From positions 124,001 to 188,000 of the forward strand of contig NZ_ML660056.1 in assembly GCF_007004665.1 (NCBI RefSeq): a DNA stretch of 64,000 nt, in the 5' to 3' direction. Positions 1 through 8,378 of this stretch are shown here, one piece after another. Numbering within the stretch: position 1 is the stretch's first letter; the number at the start of each line of letters is the position of its first letter. The DNA is from Denitrobaculum tricleocarpae (GTDB lineage: Bacteria > Pseudomonadota > Alphaproteobacteria > Kiloniellales > Kiloniellaceae). The notes below the pieces were generated by a model. It had not been told where the DNA came from. It was given only the letters and a program-made list of their open reading frames with translations, and searched no databases. The translations under genes were made by a program, and so were the position numbers.

Positions 1-974
1 CCGATGAGGTCGCCGGCCTGCCGACTCTCCTGATTTTTGACTGCGGACCGGACGGCGAGGGGACTGGTTTTGAGAGCGGCCTGGCAGCGCTGAACGATCA
101 GATCACGAAAACCGGCAGCCATGACTCTGTGGTGTGTGCGATCACGCGCGGGATCGAGACGGGAAACCGTGACCTTCAAGAGCGGCTCGGACTGACATTT
201 GATCTGCTCTCAGACCCGCAGGGCCGGGTCTATCGCGCCTGCGGTTTGGAGCCGGCGCCACCTGGATGCGATGCGGTTGTCTTTGTGCTTGATCCTCAGT
301 TTCGTGTGGTTCGCATCACTGCCGGCCGTGGAGCGGCGCAGATCGCGGAAGTCCATAATAGTCTGACCCGCTTGATGGAGGACAGTGAGCCCCAGACTCA
401 TCAGACACATGCACCGATGCTCGTCATTAAAAACGCTCTGACCAGGGAAGACTGTGCCCGGTTGATCGATGTCTGGCATCAACCGGTTCCGGTTTGGAAA
501 ACCGATGGCTTGCTCTGCGACGGCCACGAGGCTTAAGAGGGTGACTTCAAAATACAGGGCGCGGCACCTTACGGCGTTCTTCAGTACGTGATCCGAAACC
601 GGCAGATCCAGAAATACCTTGACGAAAAACTTGCCCGCCGGATCAGGCCGGAGGTCGAAAAGGCGTTTCAGACCGGATTTTCAAAGCGCGAGGACTACAG
701 AATTGCGGCCTACGCTGCAGCGAGCGGCGACTCCTTGGCTGCGCATCGGGACAATCCGACGGCCAAGACCCGTCACCGGCGCTTTTCAGTCTTCGTCACT
801 CTCAACGCGGAAGATTTTGAGGGCGGTGCATTGCGGTTCCGCGAATATGGCTGTCAGGACTATCGGGTCGGGACCGGCAGCGCGATCATCTGGTCCTGTT
901 CGCTCCTGCATGAGGTGAGGCCGGTTACGCAAGGTCAGCGCTTCATCCTCGGAACGCATTTCTTCGGCAATTGA
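1..974 (+). pseudogene. Redoxin / 2OG-Fe(II) oxygenase fusion gene, split by an in-frame stop, 5' end outside window
   Basis: The frame is open from the left edge to a TAA at 534-536, then continues in the same frame without another stop to a TGA at 972-974. The first part resembles a thioredoxin-like AhpC/TSA (redoxin) domain and ends with the start of a prolyl-4-hydroxylase-like domain. The part after the stop carries the 2OG-Fe(II) oxygenase core: HRD (His-x-Asp iron ligands) near 745, a second His in LLHEV near 910 and the Arg that binds oxoglutarate near 938. Such fusions are a known architecture, usually one polypeptide. The stop falls between the two halves of the oxygenase domain, in a poorly conserved stretch. 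The gene may be a recent pseudogene, a pair of compensating indels, or a sequencing error. A separate downstream start near 588 (ATC/ATA region) has no convincing ribosome site. The catalytic residues themselves look intact. Confidence 0.7.
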
Positions 975-992
975 ACGCGCCAAGGTGAGGCG

Positions 993-1235
993 TTAGTTAA
1001 AGGCCTTATAGGCGACGATCGTGAAGGTGTCTTTCACGCCGGGCAGGGTTTGAATCGAGTCGGTTACGAAATGACCGATGTCGTCCTGGTCGCCCAGAAA
1101 ACACTTCAGCATCAAGTCGTACTGGCCCGAAGTGGAATGGACTTCCGATACCTGCTCGACCGTCTGGACCGCCTGGTCGGCGACTTCGTAGGCCTTGCCG
1201 AGTTCGCATTTGATGTTCACAAAGATCGTCTGCAT
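993..1235 (-). CDS. Stand-alone Lrp/AsnC ligand-binding (RAM) domain protein
   Basis: This 80-residue protein matches the C-terminal ligand-binding domain of Lrp/AsnC regulators and has no DNA-binding helix-turn-helix. The typical pattern is visible: an N-terminal strand (IFVNIKCE), a helix, a VHSTSGQYDLMLK strand-turn segment with the conserved Gly-x-x-Asp, and a final strand (TFTIVAYK). Stand-alone RAM proteins form dimers or octamers that bind amino acids and can regulate other proteins or Lrp-family partners; the ligand here is unknown. It lies downstream of the DEAD-box helicase on the same strand, separated by a terminator at 1332-1361, so it is probably transcribed alone. It converges with the interrupted oxygenase gene, 18 bp away. 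Confidence 0.8.
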   Translation of the reverse strand: MQTIFVNIKCELGKAYEVADQAVQTVEQVSEVHSTSGQYDLMLKCFLGDQDDIGHFVTDSIQTLPGVKDTFTIVAYKAFN

Positions 1236-1331
1236 ATCGCGTCGATGACTCCAGTGGATCGCTTGCCGACAGCAGACTTATCCGGCTGTCATTTGAAATT
1301 CAATGGATGATAGCATTTGCCGCCTGAATTG

Positions 1332-1361
1332 AAAAAGGGTCCGCAGTGGGACCCTCTTTTT
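1332..1361 (-). terminator. Intrinsic terminator, likely bidirectional
   Basis: A perfect 7-bp stem (AGGGTCC at 1336-1342 with GGACCCT at 1349-1355) has an A-tract on one side and CTTTTT on the other. It sits directly downstream of the minus-strand helicase gene and would end its transcript before the small Lrp/AsnC-domain gene. Confidence 0.85.
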
Positions 1362-1409
1362 CCTGGCAAGGCGAAGCCGCCGGTTAACCCGCTGCCGTTC
1401 CTCGGATCT

Positions 1410-2894
1410 TTAGGCGACTTGAGCCGGCCGCAGCATAAAGGCAGGTGTGTGATCACCGAAGGCGCTGCTGCTTTCCTCGGCGTCGTCGTCTTTGTCGCGT
1501 GCGGGCTTGGCTTTTGCCTTCGCCGCGCGCGTTGCTTTTGCTGCTGGCTGACGCTTGGGCTTCGGCGTCTCTTCCACAATATCCGGCTGTTCGGCAATCG
1601 CGGGATCGTCATCCCGGTCGCTGACGACCTTCAGATGGGCGTTGTTTGACGACTTGCGGCTCGACGAAGCGCTCTTGCGGCCACGCGGCTCGCTCTTGCG
1701 GCCACCACCACGGCGCTTGCGGCTCCTACCGTCGGCTTCTTCTTCGGGGCTCCAGCTTTCGACGCCCTCAACCTCCACAAGCGGAATATCGCGCTTGATG
1801 GTCGAGACCACATTGCTCAGCGCACGGCCTTCTTCCGGAAGGGCAAGTGTAAAGGCCTTCCCCGAACGCCCAGCGCGGCCCGTGCGGCCGATGCGGTGCA
1901 CGTAGTCTTCGGCGTTGATCGGCACGTCGAAGTTAAAGACATGGGAGACGGCGGGAATGTCGAGACCGCGGGCCGCAACATCGGAGCAGACCATGATTTC
2001 GGCTTTGCCGTTCTTGAAGTCGTCCAGCGTCTCCATGCGCACGGGCTGCGCCATGTCACCGTGCAGGGCGCAAACCGAGAAGTCATGCTTCTTGAGCGAT
2101 TTAAAGACGATGTCGACGTCGCGCTTGCGGTTACAGAAGACGATGCCGCTTTTGACTTCTTCGCTGGTGATCAGGTTGCGCAGGGCTTCGCGTTTCATCT
2201 TCGCGTCGCCTGAGACTTTCACCAGGGCCTGGGTCACGGTTTCCGCAGCCGAAGCGGGCGGATCCACCGAGATTTCCTTCGGGTTCATCAGGAAGGCATC
2301 CGCGAGCCGCCGGATCTCCGGCGCCATGGTTGCCGAGAAAAAGAGAGTCTGGCGGATCTTCGGCAGCAGCGAAACGATGCGCTCGACGTCGGGGATGAAG
2401 CCCATGTCGAGCATGCGGTCTGCTTCATCAATCACCAGGATCTTGACGTCAGCCAGCAGAATCTTGCCGCGCTCAAAGAGATCAAGCAGGCGGCCCGGCG
2501 TCGCGATCAGCACGTCGACGCCCCGATCCAGCTTCTTTTCCTGTTCGACAAAAGAAGATCCGCCGATCAGCAGGGCCATCGAGAGCTTGCCGTGCTTGCC
2601 GTACTTTTCGAAGTTTTCGGATACCTGTGCCGCCAGCTCACGCGTCGGTGCGATGATCAATGACCGTGGCATCCGCGCCCGTGCGCGTCCGCTGGACAGG
2701 ATATCGATCATGGGGAGTGTGAAGCCCGCCGTTTTACCAGTGCCGGTCTGGGCACATCCAAGTACGTCACGCCCCATGAGAACGTGAGGGATAGCTTGTT
2801 CCTGAATCGGCGTCGGTGTGGTGTAACCGGAATCGTTGACTGCCGTCAGGATCTCAGGACTTAGTCCAAGATCAGAAAAATTCATGTAGCTCAA
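1410..2894 (-). CDS. rhlE: DEAD-box ATP-dependent RNA helicase, RhlE-like
   Basis: This 494-residue cytoplasmic RNA helicase carries the full motif set: the Q motif region around residues 24-33, AQTGTGKT (48-55, Walker A), PTRELA (83-88), TPGR (132-135), DEAD (156-159, Walker B), SAT (187-189), ARGLDIP (308-314) and HRIGRTGR (333-340). After about residue 378 the protein becomes a low-complexity tail rich in Arg, Lys and Ser, as in many RhlE and CsdA relatives, where it binds RNA non-specifically. Such helicases remodel structured RNA in ribosome assembly, RNA decay and cold adaptation. The gene stands alone, with an AT-rich 220-bp region upstream separating it from the divergent isochorismatase-like gene and a clear terminator downstream. 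The family assignment is certain; the exact RhlE orthology is likely but not proven. Confidence 0.93.
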   Translation of the reverse strand: MSYMNFSDLGLSPEILTAVNDSGYTTPTPIQEQAIPHVLMGRDVLGCAQTGTGKTAGFTLPMIDILSSGRARARMPRSLIIAPTRELAAQVSENFEKYGKHGKLSMALLIGGSSFVEQEKKLDRGVDVLIATPGRLLDLFERGKILLADVKILVIDEADRMLDMGFIPDVERIVSLLPKIRQTLFFSATMAPEIRRLADAFLMNPKEISVDPPASAAETVTQALVKVSGDAKMKREALRNLITSEEVKSGIVFCNRKRDVDIVFKSLKKHDFSVCALHGDMAQPVRMETLDDFKNGKAEIMVCSDVAARGLDIPAVSHVFNFDVPINAEDYVHRIGRTGRAGRSGKAFTLALPEEGRALSNVVSTIKRDIPLVEVEGVESWSPEEEADGRSRKRRGGGRKSEPRGRKSASSSRKSSNNAHLKVVSDRDDDPAIAEQPDIVEETPKPKRQPAAKATRAAKAKAKPARDKDDDAEESSSAFGDHTPAFMLRPAQVA

Positions 2895-3114
2895 TCAGTT
2901 GGAGAGGTGTCTGCCTAGCGAAATCCAGCCTTACCTGAATTAAAGGATTTGCCGCGCGATCACATTGCCCGCATCATAAGAAATTCAATCTCGCTGTCAA
3001 AGAAAAAACACTGCAAAGGCCTGAAGTTGCTGTGTCTAAAATTAGTCGTATGTATGATTTATTCATTATACCTCTGCATTGTTAACTATAAGTTACACTA
3101 CCAACACGGGACAT

Positions 3115-3657
3115 ATGCTGATTCAATCCGAAAAGTCGCTATTGCTTGTCATTGATGTCCAAGAGCGCCTCACGCCGGCCATCGCCGATGCCCCGCGCCT
3201 GACGACAAATATCGTCCGGCTTCTCAAGGCCGCGAACCTTCTCGAAGTGCCGATACTCGCAACAGAGCAGTACCCGCGCGGCCTGGGGAAGACCATGGAG
3301 GACGTTGCCGATCTGATTCCCGAAGAAGCTGTGGTCGAAAAAATCCACTTCTCCGCCATGAGCGAGCCTGGGTTTGCCGAGCGTCTGAAGGCGACGGGGC
3401 GCAAGCAGATCGTCGTCGTCGGGATGGAAGCGCATATCTGCGTGCTGCAGACCGCTCTGGAGCTTCGTCAGGCGGGGTACGAGGTTTTTGCGGTTGACGA
3501 TGGCATGGGTTCGCGGGTCCGCACGAATACCGACCTGGCGATCGCGCGTATGCGCTCGAGCGGGATCGAGGTGGTCGCAACGGAAATGGTGGTCTTCGAG
3601 TGGGCCCACCGCGCTGATCGGGCGTGTTTTAAGCAGCTTTCCGCCTTGATAAAATGA
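3115..3657 (+). CDS. Isochorismatase-family cysteine hydrolase
   Basis: The 180-residue product has the isochorismatase fold with the catalytic triad Asp14 (VIDVQ), Lys76 (VEKIHFS) and Cys109 (GMEAHICV), including the cis-peptide region before the Cys. This arrangement is that of the YcaC/nicotinamidase-like amidohydrolases rather than true isochorismatases of siderophore pathways. Its substrate is unknown; amides such as nicotinamide, N-carbamoyl compounds or peroxyureidoacrylate are typical for the family. An upstream ATG in the same frame at 3079 would add residues unlike the family, so the ATG at 3115, preceded by ACACGGGA, is chosen. It is followed 65 bp downstream by an alpha/beta hydrolase on the same strand, possibly co-transcribed. 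Confidence 0.85.
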   Translation: MLIQSEKSLLLVIDVQERLTPAIADAPRLTTNIVRLLKAANLLEVPILATEQYPRGLGKTMEDVADLIPEEAVVEKIHFSAMSEPGFAERLKATGRKQIVVVGMEAHICVLQTALELRQAGYEVFAVDDGMGSRVRTNTDLAIARMRSSGIEVVATEMVVFEWAHRADRACFKQLSALIK

Positions 3658-3722
3658 GACTCTGATCTTGCTCCGGGTCTCCAGGCCGGGGCGTTCAAGC
3701 ACAGGACTTACCGGATTTCAAA

Positions 3723-4424
3723 GTGACCGACGAAAGCAAGAACCTGATTTTTTTGCCTGGACTCATCTGTGATCATGCTTTGTGGCGTGAACAGATGATC
3801 GCCTTCTCGGGCGACTACGACTGCAGCGTCGCGGACCTGACGAAAGACGAGACCGTAGCGGACATGGCGCGCGCGGTTTTGCGTGATGCGCCAGCGCAAT
3901 TTAACCTGGCCGCGCTCTCTATGGGCGGCTACGTGGCCTTTGAAATCCTGCGCCAGGCGCCGGAGCGGGTCGCCCGGCTGGCTTTGCTCAATACCAAGGC
4001 GCGGCCCGACACGCCTGAGGAGCGTACCCGGCGCGAAGACCTGGTGCGGGCCGTCGGTGTCGGAAATTTCAAAGGGGCGACCGGCCGCCTGCTGCCGCTC
4101 TTTATCCATGAAGACCGGCTTGGCGAGGAAGACTTGACCGGCGAGATCGAGAAAATGGCTGAGCGAGTCGGTAAGGATGCCTTCGTTCGACAGCAGAAAG
4201 CTATTCTTTCACGCCCTGACAGCCGGCCTGACCTGGGCGCCATTGCATGTCCGACCCTTGTGGTCGGTGGCCGTCAGGACCGTCTCACACCGGTCGATTG
4301 TCACGAGGAAATGGCGGAGGGGATACCGGGGGCGGAACTGGTCATCATCGAAGACTGCGGTCACCTGTCGCCGATCGAACATCCCGACAGAGTGACCGAA
4401 GAGCTTCAACGCTGGCTCGACTGA
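3723..4424 (+). CDS. Alpha/beta hydrolase
   Basis: The 233-residue protein is a small soluble alpha/beta-fold hydrolase. The nucleophile elbow is ALSMGGY with Ser66; the other triad members are probably Asp186 (GGRQDRLTP) and His214 (DCGHLSP). The N-terminal strand FLPGL with an oxyanion region and the short cap domain between residues 95 and 165 resemble carboxylesterases and MenH/BioH-like enzymes. The substrate cannot be read from sequence. The start is a GTG at 3723 without a strong ribosome-binding site. It follows the isochorismatase-like gene at a distance of 65 bp and converges with the lipoprotein gene 13 bp downstream. Confidence 0.85.
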   Translation: MTDESKNLIFLPGLICDHALWREQMIAFSGDYDCSVADLTKDETVADMARAVLRDAPAQFNLAALSMGGYVAFEILRQAPERVARLALLNTKARPDTPEERTRREDLVRAVGVGNFKGATGRLLPLFIHEDRLGEEDLTGEIEKMAERVGKDAFVRQQKAILSRPDSRPDLGAIACPTLVVGGRQDRLTPVDCHEEMAEGIPGAELVIIEDCGHLSPIEHPDRVTEELQRWLD

Positions 4425-4437
4425 GTGTGATGCCGGA

Positions 4438-5040
4438 TTAGCGAGCCCGCCAGAGGCGATTACTGTCGCGCCGGTCCGGGTTATCCAGCGGGAAGAGGTT
4501 CAGAGTCGCCTGCTGAATCAATTTTTGAAACCGCGGATCGCTGGAGGACGCCGGGCGCGCCGTGGTCCCTGCAATTGAGGAGAGGCGGCGGTCATTCACG
4601 CAGTAGACCGCGACGACCCGCAGCTTATCCTCGCCTGTTTTGCTGGAGGCGGAGCGATTGGCATCTTCAGGGTTGGCACAGAGCTTCTCTGGCCGCGCAT
4701 TGCCCGGCGCATCCAGCAGCATGACCACGTGATAGGGCGAATTCTGCTCTGGTGGAACTTCGATTTGAAAGGTCAATTTCGGACGGAAGGTCGCGCCTGT
4801 CATCACCGACGTGGTAGCGCTGTCAACCTCTGGCTTGGCCTCATCGAAGGGATTACCGACCACCTGGGTTTTGACCGGTCCTTTTCCAGCCAGGTAGAAA
4901 AGATCGTTGGGATCGTAGTTATCCAGCTGGACCGGTCTCAGGACCGTGTCGTTCGCGCAGGCCGCCAGGCCGCCGAGCAAGACGGCCGAGGCTGCGAGCT
5001 TGAAGCCTGCCGATCTGGTGGTTCGAAGTTGGTTTTTCAT
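4438..5040 (-). CDS. Predicted lipoprotein of unknown function
   Basis: The 200-residue product starts with a basic N-terminus, a hydrophobic segment (residues 12-27) and a lipobox LAAC with Cys28, so it is predicted to be exported and lipid-anchored. The mature part contains no domain I recognise; residues 85-120 (PKLTFQIEVPPEQ to VVMLLDAPG) look like beta-strands, and two further Cys (in KLCANP and VYCVND) could form a disulfide. It seems to be transcribed alone: a 28-bp near-perfect palindrome lies about 28 bp upstream of the start codon and may regulate it. The function is unknown. Confidence that it is a real gene comes from the signal peptide and the conserved-looking, non-repetitive sequence. 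Confidence 0.7.
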   Translation of the reverse strand: MKNQLRTTRSAGFKLAASAVLLGGLAACANDTVLRPVQLDNYDPNDLFYLAGKGPVKTQVVGNPFDEAKPEVDSATTSVMTGATFRPKLTFQIEVPPEQNSPYHVVMLLDAPGNARPEKLCANPEDANRSASSKTGEDKLRVVAVYCVNDRRLSSIAGTTARPASSSDPRFQKLIQQATLNLFPLDNPDRRDSNRLWRAR

Positions 5041-5067
5041 AACGGCTCTGTATCAGCTGTGACTGCA

Positions 5068-5095
5068 CCCGTAGACACCATATGGTGTCTGCGGG
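5068..5095. promoter_or_regulatory. 28-bp near-perfect palindrome, candidate operator
   Basis: The core AGACACCATATGGTGTCT (5073-5090) is a perfect 18-bp palindrome. It extends to CCCGT on the left and GCGGG on the right with a single mismatch. It lies between the end of tctA and the start of the lipoprotein gene on the minus strand. No T-tract follows in either direction, so an operator for a dimeric regulator fits better than a terminator; it could also fold as RNA. Confidence 0.55.
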
Positions 5096-5166
5096 CGAAG
5101 TCTCCACTGCAACTCTGACACAACTCCGTGAGTTTGTGGTTATGCGTACAAATTTTCCTTCAAACC

Positions 5167-6705
5167 TCAACCGCCTTCGCCGGCTGCCTCCTGGCGGCGC
5201 TTCAGAAGCCTTGAGATATACGGCATCAGCATGGGCACGAAGAGAATGGCGGCGGCAATGATCAGGATCGAGAAGGTCAGCGGGCGTTCCCAAAGGAAGG
5301 ACCAGGAGTCGTTGTTGATGATCAATGCGCGGCGCAGGTTCTCTTCCATCATTCCGCCCAGGATAAAACCGAGCAGCATGGGCGCCATCGGAAATTCCAG
5401 GAGGCGCAGGCCCACGGCCGCGACCGCGAAGATCACCATCAGTTGGATATCGAAGGTGTTGAACGAGACGAAGTAAACGCCGATCAGCGAGAAGAAGAGG
5501 ATCATCGGGATCAGCACGGTCCCGGGGATCGCGAGAATCCGGGCGATGTAGGGAATCAGCGGCAGGTTCAGGATCAACAGGACCACGTTGCCGATGTACA
5601 TCGAGATGATTACCGACCAGAACACGCCGGGATTGTCCACGAACAGCCGTGGCCCGGGCTGGATACCGTAGGAGATCAGGGCACCCAGCATGATGGCCGT
5701 GGTGCCCGAGCCGGGAATGCCCAACGTCAGCAGCGGCACGAACGATCCGGAGCAAGCGGCGTTGTTCGCCGTCTCGGGGGCTGAGAGACCGCGGACCGAG
5801 CCCTTTCCGAAGAGTTTGCCTTTGATCGGTCCGGCGAGCCGCTGCTCCATGCCGTAGGCGAGGAAGCTGGCGATGGTCGCGCCGGCACCCGGCAGCACGC
5901 CGATAATAAAACCAAGGACCGAAGATCGCCCGATGACCGGCACCATCTCGCGCTTGTCCTCGGAGGTCAGCTTCATGGACCCAAGATTCTTTTGCGCCTC
6001 CATCTCGCGTTTCCGGTCGGCGTCTGACTTGGGTTTGAGGACCTGCATGAGGGCTTCTGATAGAGCGAATGTCGCCATCGCCAGCAGCAGGAAGGAGACG
6101 CCGTCCGTGAGGTCGATCATGCCCATCGTAAAGCGTTGCACGCCTTGGGTCTGATCCGTGCCGACCGTGGATATCATGAGGCCCAGCACTGTCATCACCA
6201 GGGCTTTGACGATATTGCCCTTACCCGCAAAGGCGGCCACCGCGGTCAGGCCGAGCACCATCAGCGCGAAGTAATCGGTCGACTGGAAGGCGAGGGACAC
6301 GGTCGCGAGCGAGGGGGCCGCAACCAACAGGAAGATTGCTGCGATGGTGCCGCCGGAAAAAGAGGAGTAAGCGGCGATCGCCAGGGCCTTTCCGGCCTGA
6401 CCGCTGCGGGCCAGGGGGTATCCGTCGAATGCGGTGGCGACGGTTCCGGCAACGCCCGGCGCGTTGATCAGGATCGACGAAGTCGAGCCGCCGAAGATCG
6501 CGCCATAGTAAACACCGGCCATCAGGATCAGGCCGGTGGCAGGATCGAAGCCGTAAGTGATCGGGATCATCAGGGCGATGGCTGAAATCGGACCCAGACC
6601 GGGGAGCATTCCGATAAAGGTGCCTACGAAGCAGCCAACGGTCACCATCATCAGGTTGATCGGGGAGAGGGCCGTGCTGACGCCGGAAAAAATACCTTCA
6701 AGCAT
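5167..6705 (-). CDS. tctA: Tripartite tricarboxylate transporter large permease TctA
   Basis: This 512-residue integral membrane protein is the large permease of the tripartite tricarboxylate transporter. It has the family signature near the N-terminus (GMLPGLGPISAIALMIP around residues 32-48) and again in the second half (GVLPGAGATIASFLAYG around 270-286), reflecting the internal duplication of the family, with about 11-12 hydrophobic segments. Length matches the usual 500-510 residues. It imports citrate or another (di)carboxylate with the small permease TctB and the periplasmic TctC, driven by an ion gradient. It lies 4 bp after tctB on the same strand, so the two are translated together. 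Substrate specificity cannot be read from the sequence. Confidence 0.95.
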   Translation of the reverse strand: MLEGIFSGVSTALSPINLMMVTVGCFVGTFIGMLPGLGPISAIALMIPITYGFDPATGLILMAGVYYGAIFGGSTSSILINAPGVAGTVATAFDGYPLARSGQAGKALAIAAYSSFSGGTIAAIFLLVAAPSLATVSLAFQSTDYFALMVLGLTAVAAFAGKGNIVKALVMTVLGLMISTVGTDQTQGVQRFTMGMIDLTDGVSFLLLAMATFALSEALMQVLKPKSDADRKREMEAQKNLGSMKLTSEDKREMVPVIGRSSVLGFIIGVLPGAGATIASFLAYGMEQRLAGPIKGKLFGKGSVRGLSAPETANNAACSGSFVPLLTLGIPGSGTTAIMLGALISYGIQPGPRLFVDNPGVFWSVIISMYIGNVVLLILNLPLIPYIARILAIPGTVLIPMILFFSLIGVYFVSFNTFDIQLMVIFAVAAVGLRLLEFPMAPMLLGFILGGMMEENLRRALIINNDSWSFLWERPLTFSILIIAAAILFVPMLMPYISRLLKRRQEAAGEGG

Positions 6706-6709
6706 GCGA

Positions 6710-7165
6710 CTAACCCCTCAGGAATACTGGCCAGGGCTCAATGAAGACGCCGAGCAGCTGCGTCATCAGAACCCAGAAAAAGACGACGACCGGAACGGAG
6801 GCGATGAGGACCAGCCACCAGCGCCGCTCACCCAGGATCAGGATCCCGGCCATGAGAAACAGACTGGTGGAGATCAGGAAGCCGCCCGGACGGACGGTGA
6901 GGCCATAGATCACCATCACCAGGCAGATAATCGCGCCACGGCCCCAGAGAAACCCGGCGACGTCCGGCCGCGCGTTACTGCTCGGCTTGATGATCATCGT
7001 CAGAGACAGAACGATTCCGAGAACACTGAGCGCTTCCGGCATGGTGCGGGCCGTGAAGGCGGCTTGCGCCTGGAAGGGAAGCAGCGGGATGTCGAAGGTC
7101 AAAAGCCCATAGGCCACGGAAAAGGCCAAAAGCAATAACCCGCCAATGCGATCATTGGTCAGCAT
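6710..7165 (-). CDS. tctB: Tripartite tricarboxylate transporter small permease TctB
   Basis: The 151-residue product has four hydrophobic segments (roughly residues 6-24, 44-61, 78-108 and 114-140), the typical layout of the small TctB membrane subunit, which is poorly conserved in sequence and identified mainly by position. It lies between tctC and tctA with only 4 bp to tctA. TctB is required with TctA for substrate translocation through the inner membrane. A GC-rich hairpin in the 159-bp gap to tctC may lower its expression relative to the binding protein. Confidence 0.9.
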   Translation of the reverse strand: MLTNDRIGGLLLLAFSVAYGLLTFDIPLLPFQAQAAFTARTMPEALSVLGIVLSLTMIIKPSSNARPDVAGFLWGRGAIICLVMVIYGLTVRPGGFLISTSLFLMAGILILGERRWWLVLIASVPVVVFFWVLMTQLLGVFIEPWPVFLRG

Positions 7166-7267
7166 GGTGGTCGTCCAGGAAGTTGGTAGGTCGTGGGACA
7201 GCGTCGGGATCTTGAGTTCCTCGATCGAGAAACCCTGCCGTTTATCGAAACCTGACTTGAGAGACCT

Positions 7268-7305
7268 GGGAGAGCGGGCGCGCCCCGAAGGCCAAGCCCG
7301 CTCCC
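7268..7305 (-). terminator. Hairpin between tctC and tctB, candidate attenuator or mRNA stabiliser
   Basis: GAGCGGGC (7272-7279) pairs with GCCCGCTC (7296-7303), 8 bp with further G-C pairs outside after a bulge. There is no U-run on the minus strand. In binding-protein transporter operons such a hairpin after the first gene protects the abundant binding-protein mRNA and reduces read-through into the permease genes. Confidence 0.5.
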
Positions 7306-7324
7306 GCAGATGTTTAGGTCAGGC

Positions 7325-8302
7325 TCAAAGGAACCCGAGCTCTTTCATCAGAGCGCCGATCTCGGCTTCCTGAGTCTCCAGGAAGGAAACGAAGTCTGCA
7401 CCCGGATTGTAGATTTCGACCCAGCCGTTACGCGAGCGCACTTCTTCCCACTCGGGCGTCCCGTACATCTTTTCGAATGCTGCGGCGTAAGCGGCCTGCT
7501 GTTCGGCGGAGAGGCCCGGAGGTCCGAAGAACCCGCGCCAGTTCACGAACTCAGCCGGATTGCCGGCTTCCTTGCAGGTCGCGACATCCTTGGCATCGGC
7601 AAGGCGGTCGGCCGCGGTCACGCAAAGAATCCGGACCTGGCCTTGCCTGGACATTTCGAGTGCTTCGCTCAGGCCCGTGGAAAGGGCCTGAATTTCCCCG
7701 GAGAGAAGCCCGGCCATTGCCTTGCCGCCCGCATCATAGGGAACGTATTTGACCTTTGTGGCTTCTGCGCCGCCGGCCTTCATGATCATCGCGGCCACAA
7801 GGTGGTCCATGCCGCCGGCAACGGACCCGCCACCAACCGCAACCTTGCTGCTGTCGGCCTTGTAAGCGGCCATCAGGTCTGCCATCGACTGGATTGAGGA
7901 ATCGGTGTTGACGACCATGGCGGCGTAGTCGCCGATGGTGCCCGCGACCGGAGTCAGATCGCGAAATGACTGTGGGAAGACCTTCTGCAGGGAGCGGATG
8001 ACGATGGGGGTCGAATTCACCATCAGGGTGGCGCCCGCTTTATCCTTCGTCTCGATGATGTGCGCGATGGCTTTACCGCCACCGCCGCCGGACATGTTCT
8101 CGTAGGAGGCTGCGCCGACGATACCCGCTTTGGTCAGGGCTTCGCCTGTACCGCGCGCTGTGCCGTCCCAGCCGCCGCCGGCGCCGCCGGGAATGAGAAA
8201 GTGAATGGATTCGATATCTGCGGCAGACGCGGGAACTGCGGCTGCGGCGAGTAGAGTGGTCGCTGAAAAGGCAGCAAATACGCCTTTGCGTAAGAGCTTC
8301 AT
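7325..8302 (-). CDS. tctC: Tripartite tricarboxylate transporter substrate-binding protein TctC
   Basis: The 325-residue protein begins with a Sec signal peptide (MKLLRKGVFAAFSATTLLAA..., cleavage likely after ASA near residue 27) and belongs to the TctC/Bug family of periplasmic binding proteins. Family features visible are IHFLIPGGAGGGWDGTAR near the start of the mature protein, which binds the carboxylate of the ligand, and the late YAAAFEKMYGTPEWEEV segment. The GGWD variant is typical of TctC proteins that work with TctAB rather than of orphan Bug receptors. It is the first gene of a tctC-tctB-tctA operon. Known members bind citrate, other tricarboxylates or aromatic acids; the ligand here is unknown. 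Confidence 0.93.
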   Translation of the reverse strand: MKLLRKGVFAAFSATTLLAAAAVPASAADIESIHFLIPGGAGGGWDGTARGTGEALTKAGIVGAASYENMSGGGGGKAIAHIIETKDKAGATLMVNSTPIVIRSLQKVFPQSFRDLTPVAGTIGDYAAMVVNTDSSIQSMADLMAAYKADSSKVAVGGGSVAGGMDHLVAAMIMKAGGAEATKVKYVPYDAGGKAMAGLLSGEIQALSTGLSEALEMSRQGQVRILCVTAADRLADAKDVATCKEAGNPAEFVNWRGFFGPPGLSAEQQAAYAAAFEKMYGTPEWEEVRSRNGWVEIYNPGADFVSFLETQEAEIGALMKELGFL

Positions 8303-8378
8303 TGGTATCCTCCCGTATTACAACGTCAGTCAGACTTCTCCGAGTCTCGACTGTTATACGTCAGAAAAACAGACGAAG

